Part shown: positions 25,470 through 34,763 of the stretch, in pieces | Layout: each line of letters opens with the position of its first letter | Numbering within the stretch: the stretch's first letter is position 1 | Assembly (NCBI GenBank): GCA_029262335.1 | Contig: JAJCZQ010000026.1 | Span: 53,995-117,994, forward strand | Length of the DNA stretch: 64,000 bases | Reading direction: 5' to 3' | DNA from: Deltaproteobacteria bacterium | Lineage (GTDB): Bacteria; Desulfobacterota_D; UBA1144; Nemesobacterales; JAJCZQ01 | Made by a program: the position numbers and the translations under genes | The notes under the pieces: generated by a model | The model's input: the letters and a program-made list of their open reading frames with translations, nothing else | Database searches by the model: none | What the model was told of the DNA's origin: nothing

Positions 25470-26504
25470 TCAGGGATAAACGGGCACAGCACCCAGGCCC
25501 GTATCTTCTTTAATATCAAACATAATATTCATGTTCTGAACCGCCTGGCCTGATGCCCCTTTAACTGCATTGTCCAGAACCGACTCAATAACCAGAAAAC
25601 CGTCCTGGATATCAAAACAGATATCACAGTAATTTGAATTTAATATATTCTTAAGCTGAATTACTTCCTGTTTTTCACGAATTCTTACAAACTTTTCATC
25701 CCTGTAAAATTCTTCAAAATAATTAAGCAGTTCCTCATAAGATCTCTTTTCTTTCAGCTCATAATAAACCGTGGTCAGTATCCCTCTGTTTACAGGTACC
25801 CTGTGAGTTCTGAAAACAATATTTTCTTTAATTTTGTTGTTGCCGTGAAAAAATTCTTCAACTTCAATCTTCTGAATATGCATTTCAAACCCATCGCCTG
25901 TAATGTTCTGATTGGTTTCGGGAAAATGATATTCCAGCCGCGGCGCCCTACCTGCACCAGAAATTGGGGCCTTAACATCAGCAACAATACTGCCTGCTTT
26001 GATACCGTTTTTTAATAAAGGGGCCAAAGACAACAATACCGTAGTTGCAAAACAGCCGGGATTTGCAACAAGCCGGGCTGTCTTAATCTGGGCCCTGTTT
26101 AATTCGGGCATTCCATATACCGACTCCCCTGCCAGTCCGGGAGCAGGGTGTTCCCTGTTAAAATAGTTCTTAAACAGCTCAAGGTCCTTAAGCCTTAGAT
26201 CAGAACTCAGGTCAATAATTTTAATACCCCTGTCATAAAGTTTTTTAACAAAGTGAATTGAAGTAAGATTTGGGAGGCAGGAAAAAACAAGATCTACATC
26301 TTCCTGCTCATCAAGTTTTGAAACGGATACGCATTCTGTATCTATCCGGCCGGCAAAGCCGGGAAACACCTCGGAATACTTCATTCCCCTGAATTTTTCA
26401 GATGTAAGCCACCTGATATCAACTGAATTATGATTAAGAAGAAGGCTTACGAGCTGGCATCCCGTGTACCCTGTTGAACCCAGTATCCCTATATTTATTG
26501 ACAT
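25470..26504 (-). CDS. argC: N-acetyl-gamma-glutamyl-phosphate reductase
   Basis: Third step of arginine synthesis, reducing N-acetylglutamyl phosphate. The 344 residues begin with a Rossmann GILGSTGYTGCQL. The active-site signature VANPGCFATT contains the catalytic Cys. It is separated from the argB-argD-argF cluster by 20 kb. In this operon it is followed without gap by an AMP ligase and a carrier protein, an unexpected partnership. No LysW or other lysine-pathway marker is seen, so the arginine role is favoured. Confidence 0.93.
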   Translation of the reverse strand: MSINIGILGSTGYTGCQLVSLLLNHNSVDIRWLTSEKFRGMKYSEVFPGFAGRIDTECVSVSKLDEQEDVDLVFSCLPNLTSIHFVKKLYDRGIKIIDLSSDLRLKDLELFKNYFNREHPAPGLAGESVYGMPELNRAQIKTARLVANPGCFATTVLLSLAPLLKNGIKAGSIVADVKAPISGAGRAPRLEYHFPETNQNITGDGFEMHIQKIEVEEFFHGNNKIKENIVFRTHRVPVNRGILTTVYYELKEKRSYEELLNYFEEFYRDEKFVRIREKQEVIQLKNILNSNYCDICFDIQDGFLVIESVLDNAVKGASGQAVQNMNIMFDIKEDTGLGAVPVYP

Positions 26505-26557
26505 GAAATTTGCCTGTAATTACTATATATGTTTAATACTATAAGAATCTCGAAATT

Positions 26558-26929
26558 ATGAAAAGAATACAAATCATATTTCTGCTGTTAATTACACTCA
26601 CTGTGCTTTCGGTGTTATCCGGCCGTGAGGACTCCGGCTATTATTCGGAATACGATACTAGATTTACATGCAGCCTTCTAAAGTATGATTTTGAACTACT
26701 TGATATAACCCAGGAGCTGAAACCTGAAAACAGCCAGAAAGAACTTTCACAATATACTTTCCAAAATGTTTTAAATACCAATGACCATCAAAAAACTCTT
26801 AAAAAAGTTGCCGGAATTAAGCATGGACTATTTCCCGTAAAACTTTTTTACTCTGATACACAAAACCAATTTACAGATTTAAACCAAAACGTATTATTTC
26901 CTTCCAGAGCACCACCCTGCTACTCCTGA
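26558..26929 (+). CDS. Hypothetical exported protein
   Basis: A protein of 123 residues with a signal peptide (MKRIQIIFLLLITLTVLSV...). The mature part is short, unstructured-looking and ends SRAPPCYS. The arrangement of a small exported protein just before a Met-rich beta-barrel, and an APP-type C-terminus, faintly recalls small DUF2946-like proteins found near copper transporters. That resemblance is a guess. It ends 35 bp before the barrel gene and is divergent from argC, with a 53-bp gap. Confidence 0.55.
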   Translation: MKRIQIIFLLLITLTVLSVLSGREDSGYYSEYDTRFTCSLLKYDFELLDITQELKPENSQKELSQYTFQNVLNTNDHQKTLKKVAGIKHGLFPVKLFYSDTQNQFTDLNQNVLFPSRAPPCYS

Positions 26930-26964
26930 TTCTTTAATTTTCATTTAAATTAGGAGGACAGAAC

Positions 26965-27993
26965 ATGTTTTTATTTAAAATAAGGACTACTTTCTTTTTT
27001 ATAGCTTTATTAATAGCAGGCCCTTCATTTTCAAACGCTATGGAATACAGTTTCCGGGCCGATGACCATGCACCCATTGGTGTAATGGGAGAACACACAC
27101 ACCAGAAAGGAGAGCTTATGCTCTCATACAGGTACATGTACATGCAGATGAAAGGCATGAGGAATGGTACCAACGGCATAAGCAACCAGGAAGTGCTGGA
27201 GCAGTTTTTGGTAACACCGACTGATATGGACATGCAGATGCATATGTTCGGGGCCATGTACGCAGTGACCAACAGGCTCACACTAATGGGAATGATCCCT
27301 TACGTAAAAAAATCAATGAACCACCTTACAAGAAGCGGCGGAAGATTTAAAACCACTTCTGAAGGGCTGGGTGACATTAAGCTCTCCGGTCTATTTAAAG
27401 TCCTTAACTGGGGAAATAACAACAACGTTATCCTTAATTTCGGGCTTAGTTTCCCAACCGGCTCTATAGATAAAAAAGACGATACCCCTATGGGCCCTAA
27501 TCAGCCGCTTCCCTATCCAATGCAGCTGGGCTCAGGTACATGGGACCTTCTTCCCGGTGTGACTTATAACGGCAGGCAGGGCAACATCGACTGGGGCGGC
27601 CAGGTACTGGGTGTTGTGAGGCTTGGTGAAAATGACCGTAATTACACACTAGGCAACAGGCTCAATGTTACAACATGGACAGCTTATAATATAAACTACT
27701 GGCTGAGCGGATCATTCAGGCTTGACTGGGGGTTTTGGGGGAATATTGATGGTGCAGACCCTGCACTTAACCCGGAGGTTGTTCCTACTGCTGACCCAGA
27801 TCTTCAGGGCGGCAACCGCCTTGACGCATTGGTCGGGCTTAACTTTGTAAACCAGGTCGGCCCTAAATGGCTCCAGGGTCAAAGGCTGGCATTTGAATTT
27901 GGTGTTCCGGTATACCAGGACCTAAACGGCCCGCAGCTTGAAACTGACTGGATTATACTTTTTGGATGGCAATACACTCTAATCGACAGATAA
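26965..27993 (+). CDS. Outer-membrane beta-barrel, transporter-like, Met/His-rich N-terminal region
   Basis: A protein of 342 residues with signal peptide (cleavage near SNA). It continues with alternating aromatic strands typical of a beta-barrel and ends with Phe-Gly-Trp-Gln-Tyr strands. The motifs GEHTHQKGELMLSYRYMYMQMKGM, TPTDMDMQMHMFG and the LPYPMQLGSGTWDLLPG block are, by memory, those of a proteobacterial outer-membrane family annotated simply as transporter. The methionine and histidine clusters could bind a soft metal such as copper; this is inference. GGAGG precedes the ATG and a hairpin terminator follows. Confidence 0.7.
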   Translation: MFLFKIRTTFFFIALLIAGPSFSNAMEYSFRADDHAPIGVMGEHTHQKGELMLSYRYMYMQMKGMRNGTNGISNQEVLEQFLVTPTDMDMQMHMFGAMYAVTNRLTLMGMIPYVKKSMNHLTRSGGRFKTTSEGLGDIKLSGLFKVLNWGNNNNVILNFGLSFPTGSIDKKDDTPMGPNQPLPYPMQLGSGTWDLLPGVTYNGRQGNIDWGGQVLGVVRLGENDRNYTLGNRLNVTTWTAYNINYWLSGSFRLDWGFWGNIDGADPALNPEVVPTADPDLQGGNRLDALVGLNFVNQVGPKWLQGQRLAFEFGVPVYQDLNGPQLETDWIILFGWQYTLIDR

Positions 27994-28011
27994 ATAATGA
28001 TACTGCAATAG

Positions 28012-28032
28012 AGGGAGGAAACTCCCTTTGTT
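28012..28032 (+). terminator. Terminator after the beta-barrel gene
   Basis: AGGGAG and CTCCCT pair around a GAAA tetraloop and are followed by TTTGTTGTT. It lies just before the 3' end of the convergent DHH gene. Confidence 0.7.
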
Positions 28033-28033
28033 G

Positions 28034-29359
28034 TTAGTTTTCGTTACCGTTCTTTTCTACTACTGCTACTGAAATTACTTTGGTCAACCATTTTTTGATC
28101 TTATCCTGGGAACCGCTGCCAACGATTTTCCTTACCTGGGAAAGTGGAATTACGGCTTTACCAGCTGACCTGTGGCCTCCGGCGCTGCCAATTTCATTGA
28201 ATAACTCTCGCATAAGCCTTCCGGCACTTTTAACATAACCTACATTTCTTATTGAGATTACAAGATGGGTTTTACTCAGTATTCCAAAAGCAACAGACCA
28301 CTCTATGCCTTTTACCTGGATGCCAAAATCGGCCATTTTTGGTATCAGATATTCTCTTTTTACCCTTCCTACATTTACAAAGAAAATATTTTTTTCAATC
28401 CAGTGGTCAGCAAGGGCCTGCCCGAAACATTTTATCTCGGTTGATGGGATTTCAGCCCTTTCAATTCTTCTGAGAAGTCCAAGGTTTGCATTAGGATAAA
28501 GGAAAGTAAAAGCTTCAATATCGTCCGCATTTGCGTCCCTGTTAAGAACTACCGTGTCAGTCCTGATACCATAAAGAAGTGCAGTTGAAAGCCTTTCGGA
28601 TATCTCCACCTGCGCCGACCTCAGGTAGCTGGTCATTATTGTGGAAGTTGCACCTTCTTCCGAACTTATATCCTGAAAATCTGCTTCGTATTTGCTAACC
28701 TGCGGATGGTGGTCAATCACCGAGTCAACTCTTTCTATCAGGTCACCAAAATACGGCGGCTGCACATCCACCATTGATATTGAATCATATTCTTTTAAAT
28801 CTTCGGGAACGAGTTCATGCAGGTCGATATCCAGTATCTCTATCATCGCCACATTTTCGGGCCTCGAGATTTTCTCGCCAAGGTGGCCTATTACAGCTGT
28901 CTGTTTGTTTCTTTTTAATAAAGTCCTTAATGCCAGTGCACTGGCAATTGAATCGGGGTCAGGATGGTCATGGAGAAGAATAAGAAGCTTCTTTGACTTT
29001 TCATGAGTCTTACGTAGTTCTTCAACCTTTAGCTCCGTGCGTGCAAGCTTCTCTTCTTTCATTATTTGTGTATCTATGATTTCTTCGAATTTGACAAACC
29101 TTACGTATGGCGGCGGGTCAGTGTGTTTATCGCCGTTTGATACAAGTATTGGGGTTTGCGGATAGTGTGTTCTCAAATTACTTGAGAGTTTTGTTTTGAA
29201 AATGTTTGAATCAACAATAATGAGTGTAAAATTTCCGGTCTGGTTAAGTGCTTCATCGAGTGAGCTTACCCAAATCACTTCGCCCCTCTTTGAGAAGAAG
29301 CCAAGCAGAATTGAATCAAATTCACCAAGGAACAGATATCTTTTTAGATTAGCTTCCAT
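28034..29359 (-). CDS. DHH/DHHA1-family phosphoesterase with extra N-terminal domain
   Basis: A protein of 441 residues. The DHH metal site is seen as LHDHPDPDS (residues about 127-135), MVDVQPP, then the name motif as DHHPQ; the DHHA1 end reads GSAGGHRSAG. These are the layout of NrnA-like oligoribonucleases/phosphatases that degrade short RNA or pAp. About 110 N-terminal residues before it resemble a nucleotide-binding or degenerate receiver fold (LFLGEFDSILLGFF, FTLIIVDSNIF). The gene follows trpA by 4 bp, so it is in the trp operon. Substrate is unknown. Confidence 0.85.
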   Translation of the reverse strand: MEANLKRYLFLGEFDSILLGFFSKRGEVIWVSSLDEALNQTGNFTLIIVDSNIFKTKLSSNLRTHYPQTPILVSNGDKHTDPPPYVRFVKFEEIIDTQIMKEEKLARTELKVEELRKTHEKSKKLLILLHDHPDPDSIASALALRTLLKRNKQTAVIGHLGEKISRPENVAMIEILDIDLHELVPEDLKEYDSISMVDVQPPYFGDLIERVDSVIDHHPQVSKYEADFQDISSEEGATSTIMTSYLRSAQVEISERLSTALLYGIRTDTVVLNRDANADDIEAFTFLYPNANLGLLRRIERAEIPSTEIKCFGQALADHWIEKNIFFVNVGRVKREYLIPKMADFGIQVKGIEWSVAFGILSKTHLVISIRNVGYVKSAGRLMRELFNEIGSAGGHRSAGKAVIPLSQVRKIVGSGSQDKIKKWLTKVISVAVVEKNGNEN

Positions 29360-29363
29360 AAAA

Positions 29364-30167
29364 TTAACTTTTTACACATGAACTGCTTAATGAATTTGTA
29401 AATTCCCCGATCTCTTTGAGTAGTATATCCCTTTTATTACCGTTTTTTTCTATAATTCTTACAAATGCACTTCCCACAATTACCGCATCGGCGTAATTTG
29501 AAATGTCTTTTGCCTGTTCGGGTGTGGAAACACCAAAGCCAATCCCTACAGGGAGGCCGGATTTTTCCTTTATATCTTTAGTTAGGGAAGACAGTGAATA
29601 TTCCATACCAGGCCTCGATCCTGTTACACCTGTTATGGAAACAAGGTAGATAAATCCCCCGGCATTATCAGCCACAAGGTCTATCCTTTTTTCTGTGCTT
29701 GTAGGAGCAAGCAGGAAAATAAGATTTAAATCATTATTGTCGAGGTGTTTTTTAAATTCCCCGGACTCTTCCGGCGGAAGGTCAACTACGAGTATCCCGT
29801 CAACTCCTGCTTCTTTTGCATCCCTTGCAAACTTTTCAAGTCCGTATGTAAAAAACGGATTATAGTAACCAAACAAAATTATAGGAATTTCAGTATGTTC
29901 TCTTAACTCTTTGGAAAGGTTTATTACATCATGAATGGTAGTGCCGTTTGCAAGCGCCCTTTCGGATGCAAGCTGGATTGTAGGGCCGTCTGCCATAGGA
30001 TCAGAAAAAGGTATACCCAGCTCAATAATATCAGCCCCGTTTTTCTCAAGTTCAAGGACAATATCCCTTGTAACATCAATCGAAGGGTCACCGGCTGTAA
30101 GATAACAGACAAGTGCACTTCGACCTCCATCCCCCGCAACGCTGAATTTTTCTTCTATTCTGTTCAT
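29364..30167 (-). CDS. trpA: Tryptophan synthase alpha subunit
   Basis: Cleaves indole-3-glycerol phosphate to indole. The 267 residues include ALVCYLTAGDPS with the usual start, ELGIPFSDPMADGPTIQLASERAL with the catalytic Asp, the catalytic Glu region, and GFGVSTPEQAK near the phosphate site. It should pair with TrpB encoded upstream. A 211-bp gap with its own promoter-like element lies between trpB and trpA, unusual for this tight pair. DHH phosphoesterase is 4 bp downstream. Confidence 0.96.
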   Translation of the reverse strand: MNRIEEKFSVAGDGGRSALVCYLTAGDPSIDVTRDIVLELEKNGADIIELGIPFSDPMADGPTIQLASERALANGTTIHDVINLSKELREHTEIPIILFGYYNPFFTYGLEKFARDAKEAGVDGILVVDLPPEESGEFKKHLDNNDLNLIFLLAPTSTEKRIDLVADNAGGFIYLVSITGVTGSRPGMEYSLSSLTKDIKEKSGLPVGIGFGVSTPEQAKDISNYADAVIVGSAFVRIIEKNGNKRDILLKEIGEFTNSLSSSCVKS

Positions 30168-30301
30168 ATATGTAATGGATTAATTTTTGGTATTTGTTAT
30201 ATAGGATTAATAGCCAAATGACTATATTGATAAACTCGTTAGTAAACTAGACCGGTCACTGTTCAAAATACCGCCCACCACCACTAAAACTTATGAAAAG
30301 C

Positions 30302-30330
30302 AAAATATACACCTTAAGATGACTTGTCAA
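30302..30330 (-). promoter_or_regulatory. Candidate internal promoter and palindrome between trpB and trpA
   Basis: On the minus strand TTGACA (30330-30325) and TATTTT (30307-30302) are 17 bp apart. GACTTGTCAAGTC, a 13-bp perfect palindrome with one central base, covers the -35 hexamer. This could make trpA and the DHH gene independently transcribed and regulated. Confidence 0.45.
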
Positions 30331-30378
30331 GTCAGGTAATCACGCTAAATGATGAGGATTATTATTTATTTTGGGACT

Positions 30379-31569
30379 TTACTCTAAATCCGTGACTGTG
30401 TGTATATCTTTGTCACCTCTTCCGGAGAGGCATATTATAACAATCTCGTCTTTTGACATTTTAGGGGCTGCTTTCATGACCTGTGCAATTGCATGTGAAG
30501 TCTCAAGCGCCGGGATAATACCCTCGGTCTTTGAAAGAAATGAAAAACCCTCCAGTGCTTCTTTATCAGTAACAGCTGTGTAATCAACAGCGCCCATATC
30601 ATTAAAATATGAGTGCTCAGGGCCTACGCCCGGATAATCAAGCCCCGCGGCAATTGAATGGGCACCTTTGACCTGGCCGTTTTCATCCTGAAGCAGGTAT
30701 GTCTTACTTCCATGGAGCACACCTACCGACCCAACCGAGATTGTGGCTGAATGATGTTCTGTATCAATTCCAAGCCCTGCTGCCTCTACCCCAAGTTTTT
30801 TTACTTCTTCATCTTCAACAAAAGGATAAAAAAGCCCCATTGCATTGGAGCCGCCGCCTACACATGCTACAAGCAGGTCTGGAAGCCTTCCTTCAGCCTC
30901 AAGGATCTGCTTCTTTGTTTCTCTTCCTATAACTGACTGAAAATCCCTCACCATCATGGGATAAGGATGAGGCCCGGCCACACTTCCTATAATATAAAAA
31001 GTGTCTCTCACATTTGTGACCCAATCCCTCATAGCTTCATTCATTGCATCTTTAAGCGTTTTGGTACCGGATGTTACGGGAAAGACTTTGGTCCCGAGCA
31101 GTTCCATTCTGAATACATTTATAGCCTGCCTCCTGGTATCTTCCTCGCCCATATAGACAGTACAGTCTTTATTAAAAAGTGCAGATACTGTTGCTGTTGC
31201 CACACCATGCTGCCCTGCCCCCGTCTCAGCAATGATCCTGTTTTTCTTCATTCTTTCGGCAAGGAGTGCCTGGCCGATTGTGTTATTTATCTTGTGTGCG
31301 CCTGTGTGACATACATCTTCCCTCTTGAGATATATCTTTGCACCGCCAAGTTCCCTTGTCATTCGCTCTGCAAAATAAAGAGGAGTGGGCCTGCCAACAT
31401 AATTTTTGAGATAATAATCTATCTCTTTTTGAAAATTAGGGTCTTTTTTAGCTTCTTCATATGCATTTTGAAGTTCGGTAAGCGCGGGTATTAATGTTTC
31501 AGAAACATACCTGCCTCCAAATTCGCCAAAATGCCCCTTTTCGTCCGGAAGATTTATATCAATTGCCAT
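30379..31569 (-). CDS. trpB: Tryptophan synthase beta subunit
   Basis: Condenses indole with serine using PLP. The 396 residues are the normal length. HTGAHKINN contains the PLP lysine, and GGGSNAMG binds the PLP phosphate. The N-terminus ([19 protein letters not shown]) and [19 protein letters not shown] are typical of TrpB1, the form that partners TrpA. Its start overlaps the trpF stop by 11 bp. Confidence 0.97.
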   Translation of the reverse strand: MAIDINLPDEKGHFGEFGGRYVSETLIPALTELQNAYEEAKKDPNFQKEIDYYLKNYVGRPTPLYFAERMTRELGGAKIYLKREDVCHTGAHKINNTIGQALLAERMKKNRIIAETGAGQHGVATATVSALFNKDCTVYMGEEDTRRQAINVFRMELLGTKVFPVTSGTKTLKDAMNEAMRDWVTNVRDTFYIIGSVAGPHPYPMMVRDFQSVIGRETKKQILEAEGRLPDLLVACVGGGSNAMGLFYPFVEDEEVKKLGVEAAGLGIDTEHHSATISVGSVGVLHGSKTYLLQDENGQVKGAHSIAAGLDYPGVGPEHSYFNDMGAVDYTAVTDKEALEGFSFLSKTEGIIPALETSHAIAQVMKAAPKMSKDEIVIICLSGRGDKDIHTVTDLE

Positions 31570-32176
31570 TTTTTACAGCCTCAACAAATTTATTTATTTT
31601 ATCAATATCCTTTTTACCCGGATTCTCCTCAACACCTGAGGACACGTCTACTGCATAAGGATTTAATAGTGTGACCGCCTCTCCAACGTTGCCGGGATTT
31701 AAACCACCTGAAAGGATAACATATTTATTTTCAAACGCCTTGTCCTTAATAATTCCCCAGTCAAAGGCCTTACCGGTCCCGCCGTATTCGTCCTTCGAAT
31801 ATGTATCAAAAAGTATATAATTCGTATTATATTCCTTAACTTCGTTAAGTGAAGTGACATCTTTTATTCTGAAAGCTTTTATATAAGGTATTTCAAGTTT
31901 ATCGCAGTATTCAGGTGTCTCATCTCCGTGGATCTGGAGCAGATCAAGTTTTACTTCACCGGCTATATCCCTGATAACAGCAGGGTCTTCATTTGTGAAA
32001 ACACCTACTTTTATGACAAAAGGAGGCAGTTGCCTTGTAATTTCTGCTGCTAAGGCGGGTTCAATATAACGTTTACTCTTTTTTACAAAAATAAATCCAA
32101 GTGCATCTGCCCCCAATCTGACAGCAGAAAGTGCATCTTCTGTATTTGTAATTCCGCAAATTTTTATTTTTGTCAT
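31559..32176 (-). CDS. trpF: Phosphoribosylanthranilate isomerase
   Basis: An Amadori isomerase of the tryptophan pathway, 205 residues in a TIM barrel. [14 protein letters not shown] carries the catalytic Cys, and [19 protein letters not shown] and the SGGLNPGNV phosphate site follow. It is the first gene of trpF-trpB-trpA-DHH. The other trp genes (E, G, D, C) are elsewhere. It faces away from the MacB-type permease with a 57-bp gap. Confidence 0.95.
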   Translation of the reverse strand: MTKIKICGITNTEDALSAVRLGADALGFIFVKKSKRYIEPALAAEITRQLPPFVIKVGVFTNEDPAVIRDIAGEVKLDLLQIHGDETPEYCDKLEIPYIKAFRIKDVTSLNEVKEYNTNYILFDTYSKDEYGGTGKAFDWGIIKDKAFENKYVILSGGLNPGNVGEAVTLLNPYAVDVSSGVEENPGKKDIDKINKFVEAVKNGN

Positions 32177-32233
32177 AATTCAATATTCGAATGAATAATA
32201 TGTATAATATTAAAAACGATTTTTACCGCTGAT

Positions 32234-33448
32234 ATGAATATTTTCAACTCATTAAGTATCTCCCTAAATGCTTTAAAAGCAAACAAGATGAGGTCATTTC
32301 TAACTGCCCTTGGTATCATAATAGGTGTGGCAGCCGTAATCTCTCTTGTTACGATTACGGATGGTGCGAAAAGAATGATTGAGAACCAGCTCACTGCCCT
32401 CGGCGGGAAATCTCTGATAGTAAACAGCGGCCCGCAAACCAAAACCGGCAGGTCCAATGACAATGCGCTTATAAAACCCCTTACAAGTAAAGACTCCGCG
32501 GAGATAAGAAAACTCGATACCGTGCAGTATGTGTCAGAAATACTGGATACAACAGCAACCGTGGTCGCCGGTAATAAGAACTGGTTTACCAAGATTGTGG
32601 GAGTGTCTCCTGAATTTACCTATATTAACGACTGGTTTCCCTCAAGGGGCACGTTTTTTAATAACTATGACGTCGAAAATGCAGGGCTTGTAGCTGTTAT
32701 TGGCTCATCAGTTCAATCTACTCTTTTTGGAAACGGCAACCCCATAGGCCAGAAGGTCCGTATTGGTAACTTTACTTATGAGGTTATAGGGGTGATGGAC
32801 TCGATCGGCCAGACGCCAAGCGGAAAAGACCAGGATGACCTAATAATAGTCCCATTCACTTCTGTTCAAAAAAGACTCTTAAACGACAATACACTCGACA
32901 ACATCTCAGTCTCTGTTTTCAGCAAAGATGATTTAAAACCGGCTAAAGACCAGATAACAGGAGTTTTGCAGAGGACCCACAACATTTCTCCCACCGGGGA
33001 AAATGATTTTCATATCAGGTCACAGGAAAACCAGATTAATACTATTAATAATGTACTAAAAATTATGACAGTGCTTCTTGGGAGCATTGCGTCTATTTCA
33101 CTGATAGTGGGCGGTATCGGGATCATGAACATCATGCTCGTATCCGTAAGTGAAAGGACCCGCGAGATTGGCATAAGGATGGCAGTAGGTGCGAGGGGGC
33201 TTGATATTCTTAAACAGTTCCTGGCCGAAGCAGTTATTTTATCACTATTTGGAGGCCTGATAGGAATTCTTATAGGAATGATTGTTTCGCAGGTTGCTTC
33301 AGTTATTACAAAATGGCCGGTATCGGTATCAATATTTGCTATCCTGGTTTCATTTTTCTTTGCTGCTTTAGTTGGAATAATTTTTGGTATATACCCTGCA
33401 AGAAAAGCTTCAAAACTTAACCCAATAGAAGCCTTAAGGTATGAGTAA
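32234..33448 (+). CDS. MacB/FtsX-type ABC transporter permease
   Basis: A permease of 404 residues with four membrane helices. It starts with NALKANKMRSFLTALGIIIGVAAVISLV (first helix), then a large periplasmic MacB domain (about 40-270), then GGIGIMNIMLVSVSERTREIGIRMAVGA and a C-terminal IYPARKASKLNPIEALRYE. This type pumps lipoproteins, peptides or toxins and needs an ATPase and often a periplasmic adaptor. Neither is adjacent, so partners lie elsewhere or the gene is an orphan. The start ATG has a weak ribosome-binding site. Confidence 0.92.
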   Translation: MNIFNSLSISLNALKANKMRSFLTALGIIIGVAAVISLVTITDGAKRMIENQLTALGGKSLIVNSGPQTKTGRSNDNALIKPLTSKDSAEIRKLDTVQYVSEILDTTATVVAGNKNWFTKIVGVSPEFTYINDWFPSRGTFFNNYDVENAGLVAVIGSSVQSTLFGNGNPIGQKVRIGNFTYEVIGVMDSIGQTPSGKDQDDLIIVPFTSVQKRLLNDNTLDNISVSVFSKDDLKPAKDQITGVLQRTHNISPTGENDFHIRSQENQINTINNVLKIMTVLLGSIASISLIVGGIGIMNIMLVSVSERTREIGIRMAVGARGLDILKQFLAEAVILSLFGGLIGILIGMIVSQVASVITKWPVSVSIFAILVSFFFAALVGIIFGIYPARKASKLNPIEALRYE

Positions 33449-33452
33449 AAAT

Positions 33453-34763
33453 CTATCCACTCTTTTTTAAAATATATCTTTTAAAATTGACAATATTAAG
33501 CAGTGCCAGGACCAAAGAAAATGCCAGCAGTGACAGTGCGGCACCAATCTGGGCAAAATAAGGTACAAGAATAAATAGAAGAGTTATATAAACCACAAGT
33601 GCTATTGTCTCAATCTTGGTCCTGAGACCAGGATTTCCGATGGCAAGAAATGAAGTACTCGTAAAAGAAGCCAGGTCAGAAATTATCACGGCAAATACAA
33701 GTATTCTTACAACGTTTGTTGCAAGCCCGAATTCGCTTCCGTAAATCAGGCTCAGTATCTGGTCAGCAAATATAAAAACTACTATACCCATTGGAACAAT
33801 AATTTTTGCCATACCGGTAGTGGCCCTTTTAATCAGGTTTACAAAATTATCGATGTTGTCGCTTTCGTAAACTTTTACCAGCTCAGGATAAATCGCCTCG
33901 TAAAGCGGGTCGGCAATTTTGGAAATAATTTTCAAAAATGAACGGGCAAGCTTATAAAGCCCGGCGGCTTCCTTCCCAGCAAAATAACCAAGTATAAGAA
34001 TACCAAGGTACTTGTCCTTTAAAGCTTTAAGGCTTCCATAGAAACTGGTATGAAGAAGAAACCTAAAGATCTCCCTGAATCTAAAATCCGGGAAAAAGAT
34101 CTTTTTCTTCCACCAGCCGTTTAACCCGTGTTCGTTCAGCGTCAGGTGCACATAGTAAAAGTTTATTAAAAAACCAATAAAGTTGCCTGCAACAAAGGCA
34201 ACCAGAATACCGTATATACCTTTATCCAGAACTATCGCAATTATTACAAAAACAATTTTAATAAAATTCTGGATGGAACCTATAAATGCTATTGCCTTGA
34301 ATTTATCAAATACCCTTAGTATCGCTTTCGAAGTTGTGTTAGGAGAGGTAATAAAAAGACTGAAAGCATAAACATAAATAAATACTTCCGATCCCGGTGT
34401 CTTTAGCAGATACTTTGTAGCAAGCTCTGCGGTAATGGTTGCAACTATAAATGCCAAAATGCCCGTAACAAGATCAATCAGGTAAAAGAACTTGATAAGC
34501 GAACAGACTTTGTCTTTTTCCCCCTCTTTCCAGTAATCCCCGACATACTTTGTGGCAGCTTCCCAGACCCTAAGGTCAATAAAAATATTAAGAACATCTA
34601 CAAAGGCCAGGACAATGGAGAACAGTCCAAACTGCACAAGACCCAGATACCTGGCAATAAGAATTCCCTGGAGGCCGGAAAAAATACTCCCAACGGACTT
34701 GCCGGCAAACAGCCATGAAGTATTAGTTACAAGCTTTTTATAAATTTCATCAATCTGAGACAC
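33453..34763 (-). CDS. Oligosaccharide flippase (Wzx/MOP superfamily)
   Basis: An integral membrane protein of 436 residues with 12-14 helices. The N-terminal SWLFAGKSVGSIFSGLQGILIARYLG is the usual first-helix block of polysaccharide-biosynthesis flippases. It would move lipid-linked sugars across the inner membrane. Its start overlaps the stop of the glycosyltransferase by one base, so the two are coupled. No polymerase or other capsule genes are near. Confidence 0.88.
   Translation of the reverse strand: MSQIDEIYKKLVTNTSWLFAGKSVGSIFSGLQGILIARYLGLVQFGLFSIVLAFVDVLNIFIDLRVWEAATKYVGDYWKEGEKDKVCSLIKFFYLIDLVTGILAFIVATITAELATKYLLKTPGSEVFIYVYAFSLFITSPNTTSKAILRVFDKFKAIAFIGSIQNFIKIVFVIIAIVLDKGIYGILVAFVAGNFIGFLINFYYVHLTLNEHGLNGWWKKKIFFPDFRFREIFRFLLHTSFYGSLKALKDKYLGILILGYFAGKEAAGLYKLARSFLKIISKIADPLYEAIYPELVKVYESDNIDNFVNLIKRATTGMAKIIVPMGIVVFIFADQILSLIYGSEFGLATNVVRILVFAVIISDLASFTSTSFLAIGNPGLRTKIETIALVVYITLLFILVPYFAQIGAALSLLAFSLVLALLNIVNFKRYILKKSG

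Noticed and set aside
25469..25519. Upstream ATG at 25519 as start of the AMP ligase
   Set aside because: It would lie within argC, and the extra residues do not resemble the family; the TGATATG junction is better.
28692..29006. Ser-rich plus-strand frame opposite the DHH gene
   Set aside because: Composition typical of antisense reading; the DHH gene is convincing.
32173..32592. Open minus-strand frame of 139 codons over the 5' end of the MacB-type permease and the trpF start region
   Set aside because: It is antisense to a clear permease coding start and has no family features or ribosome site.
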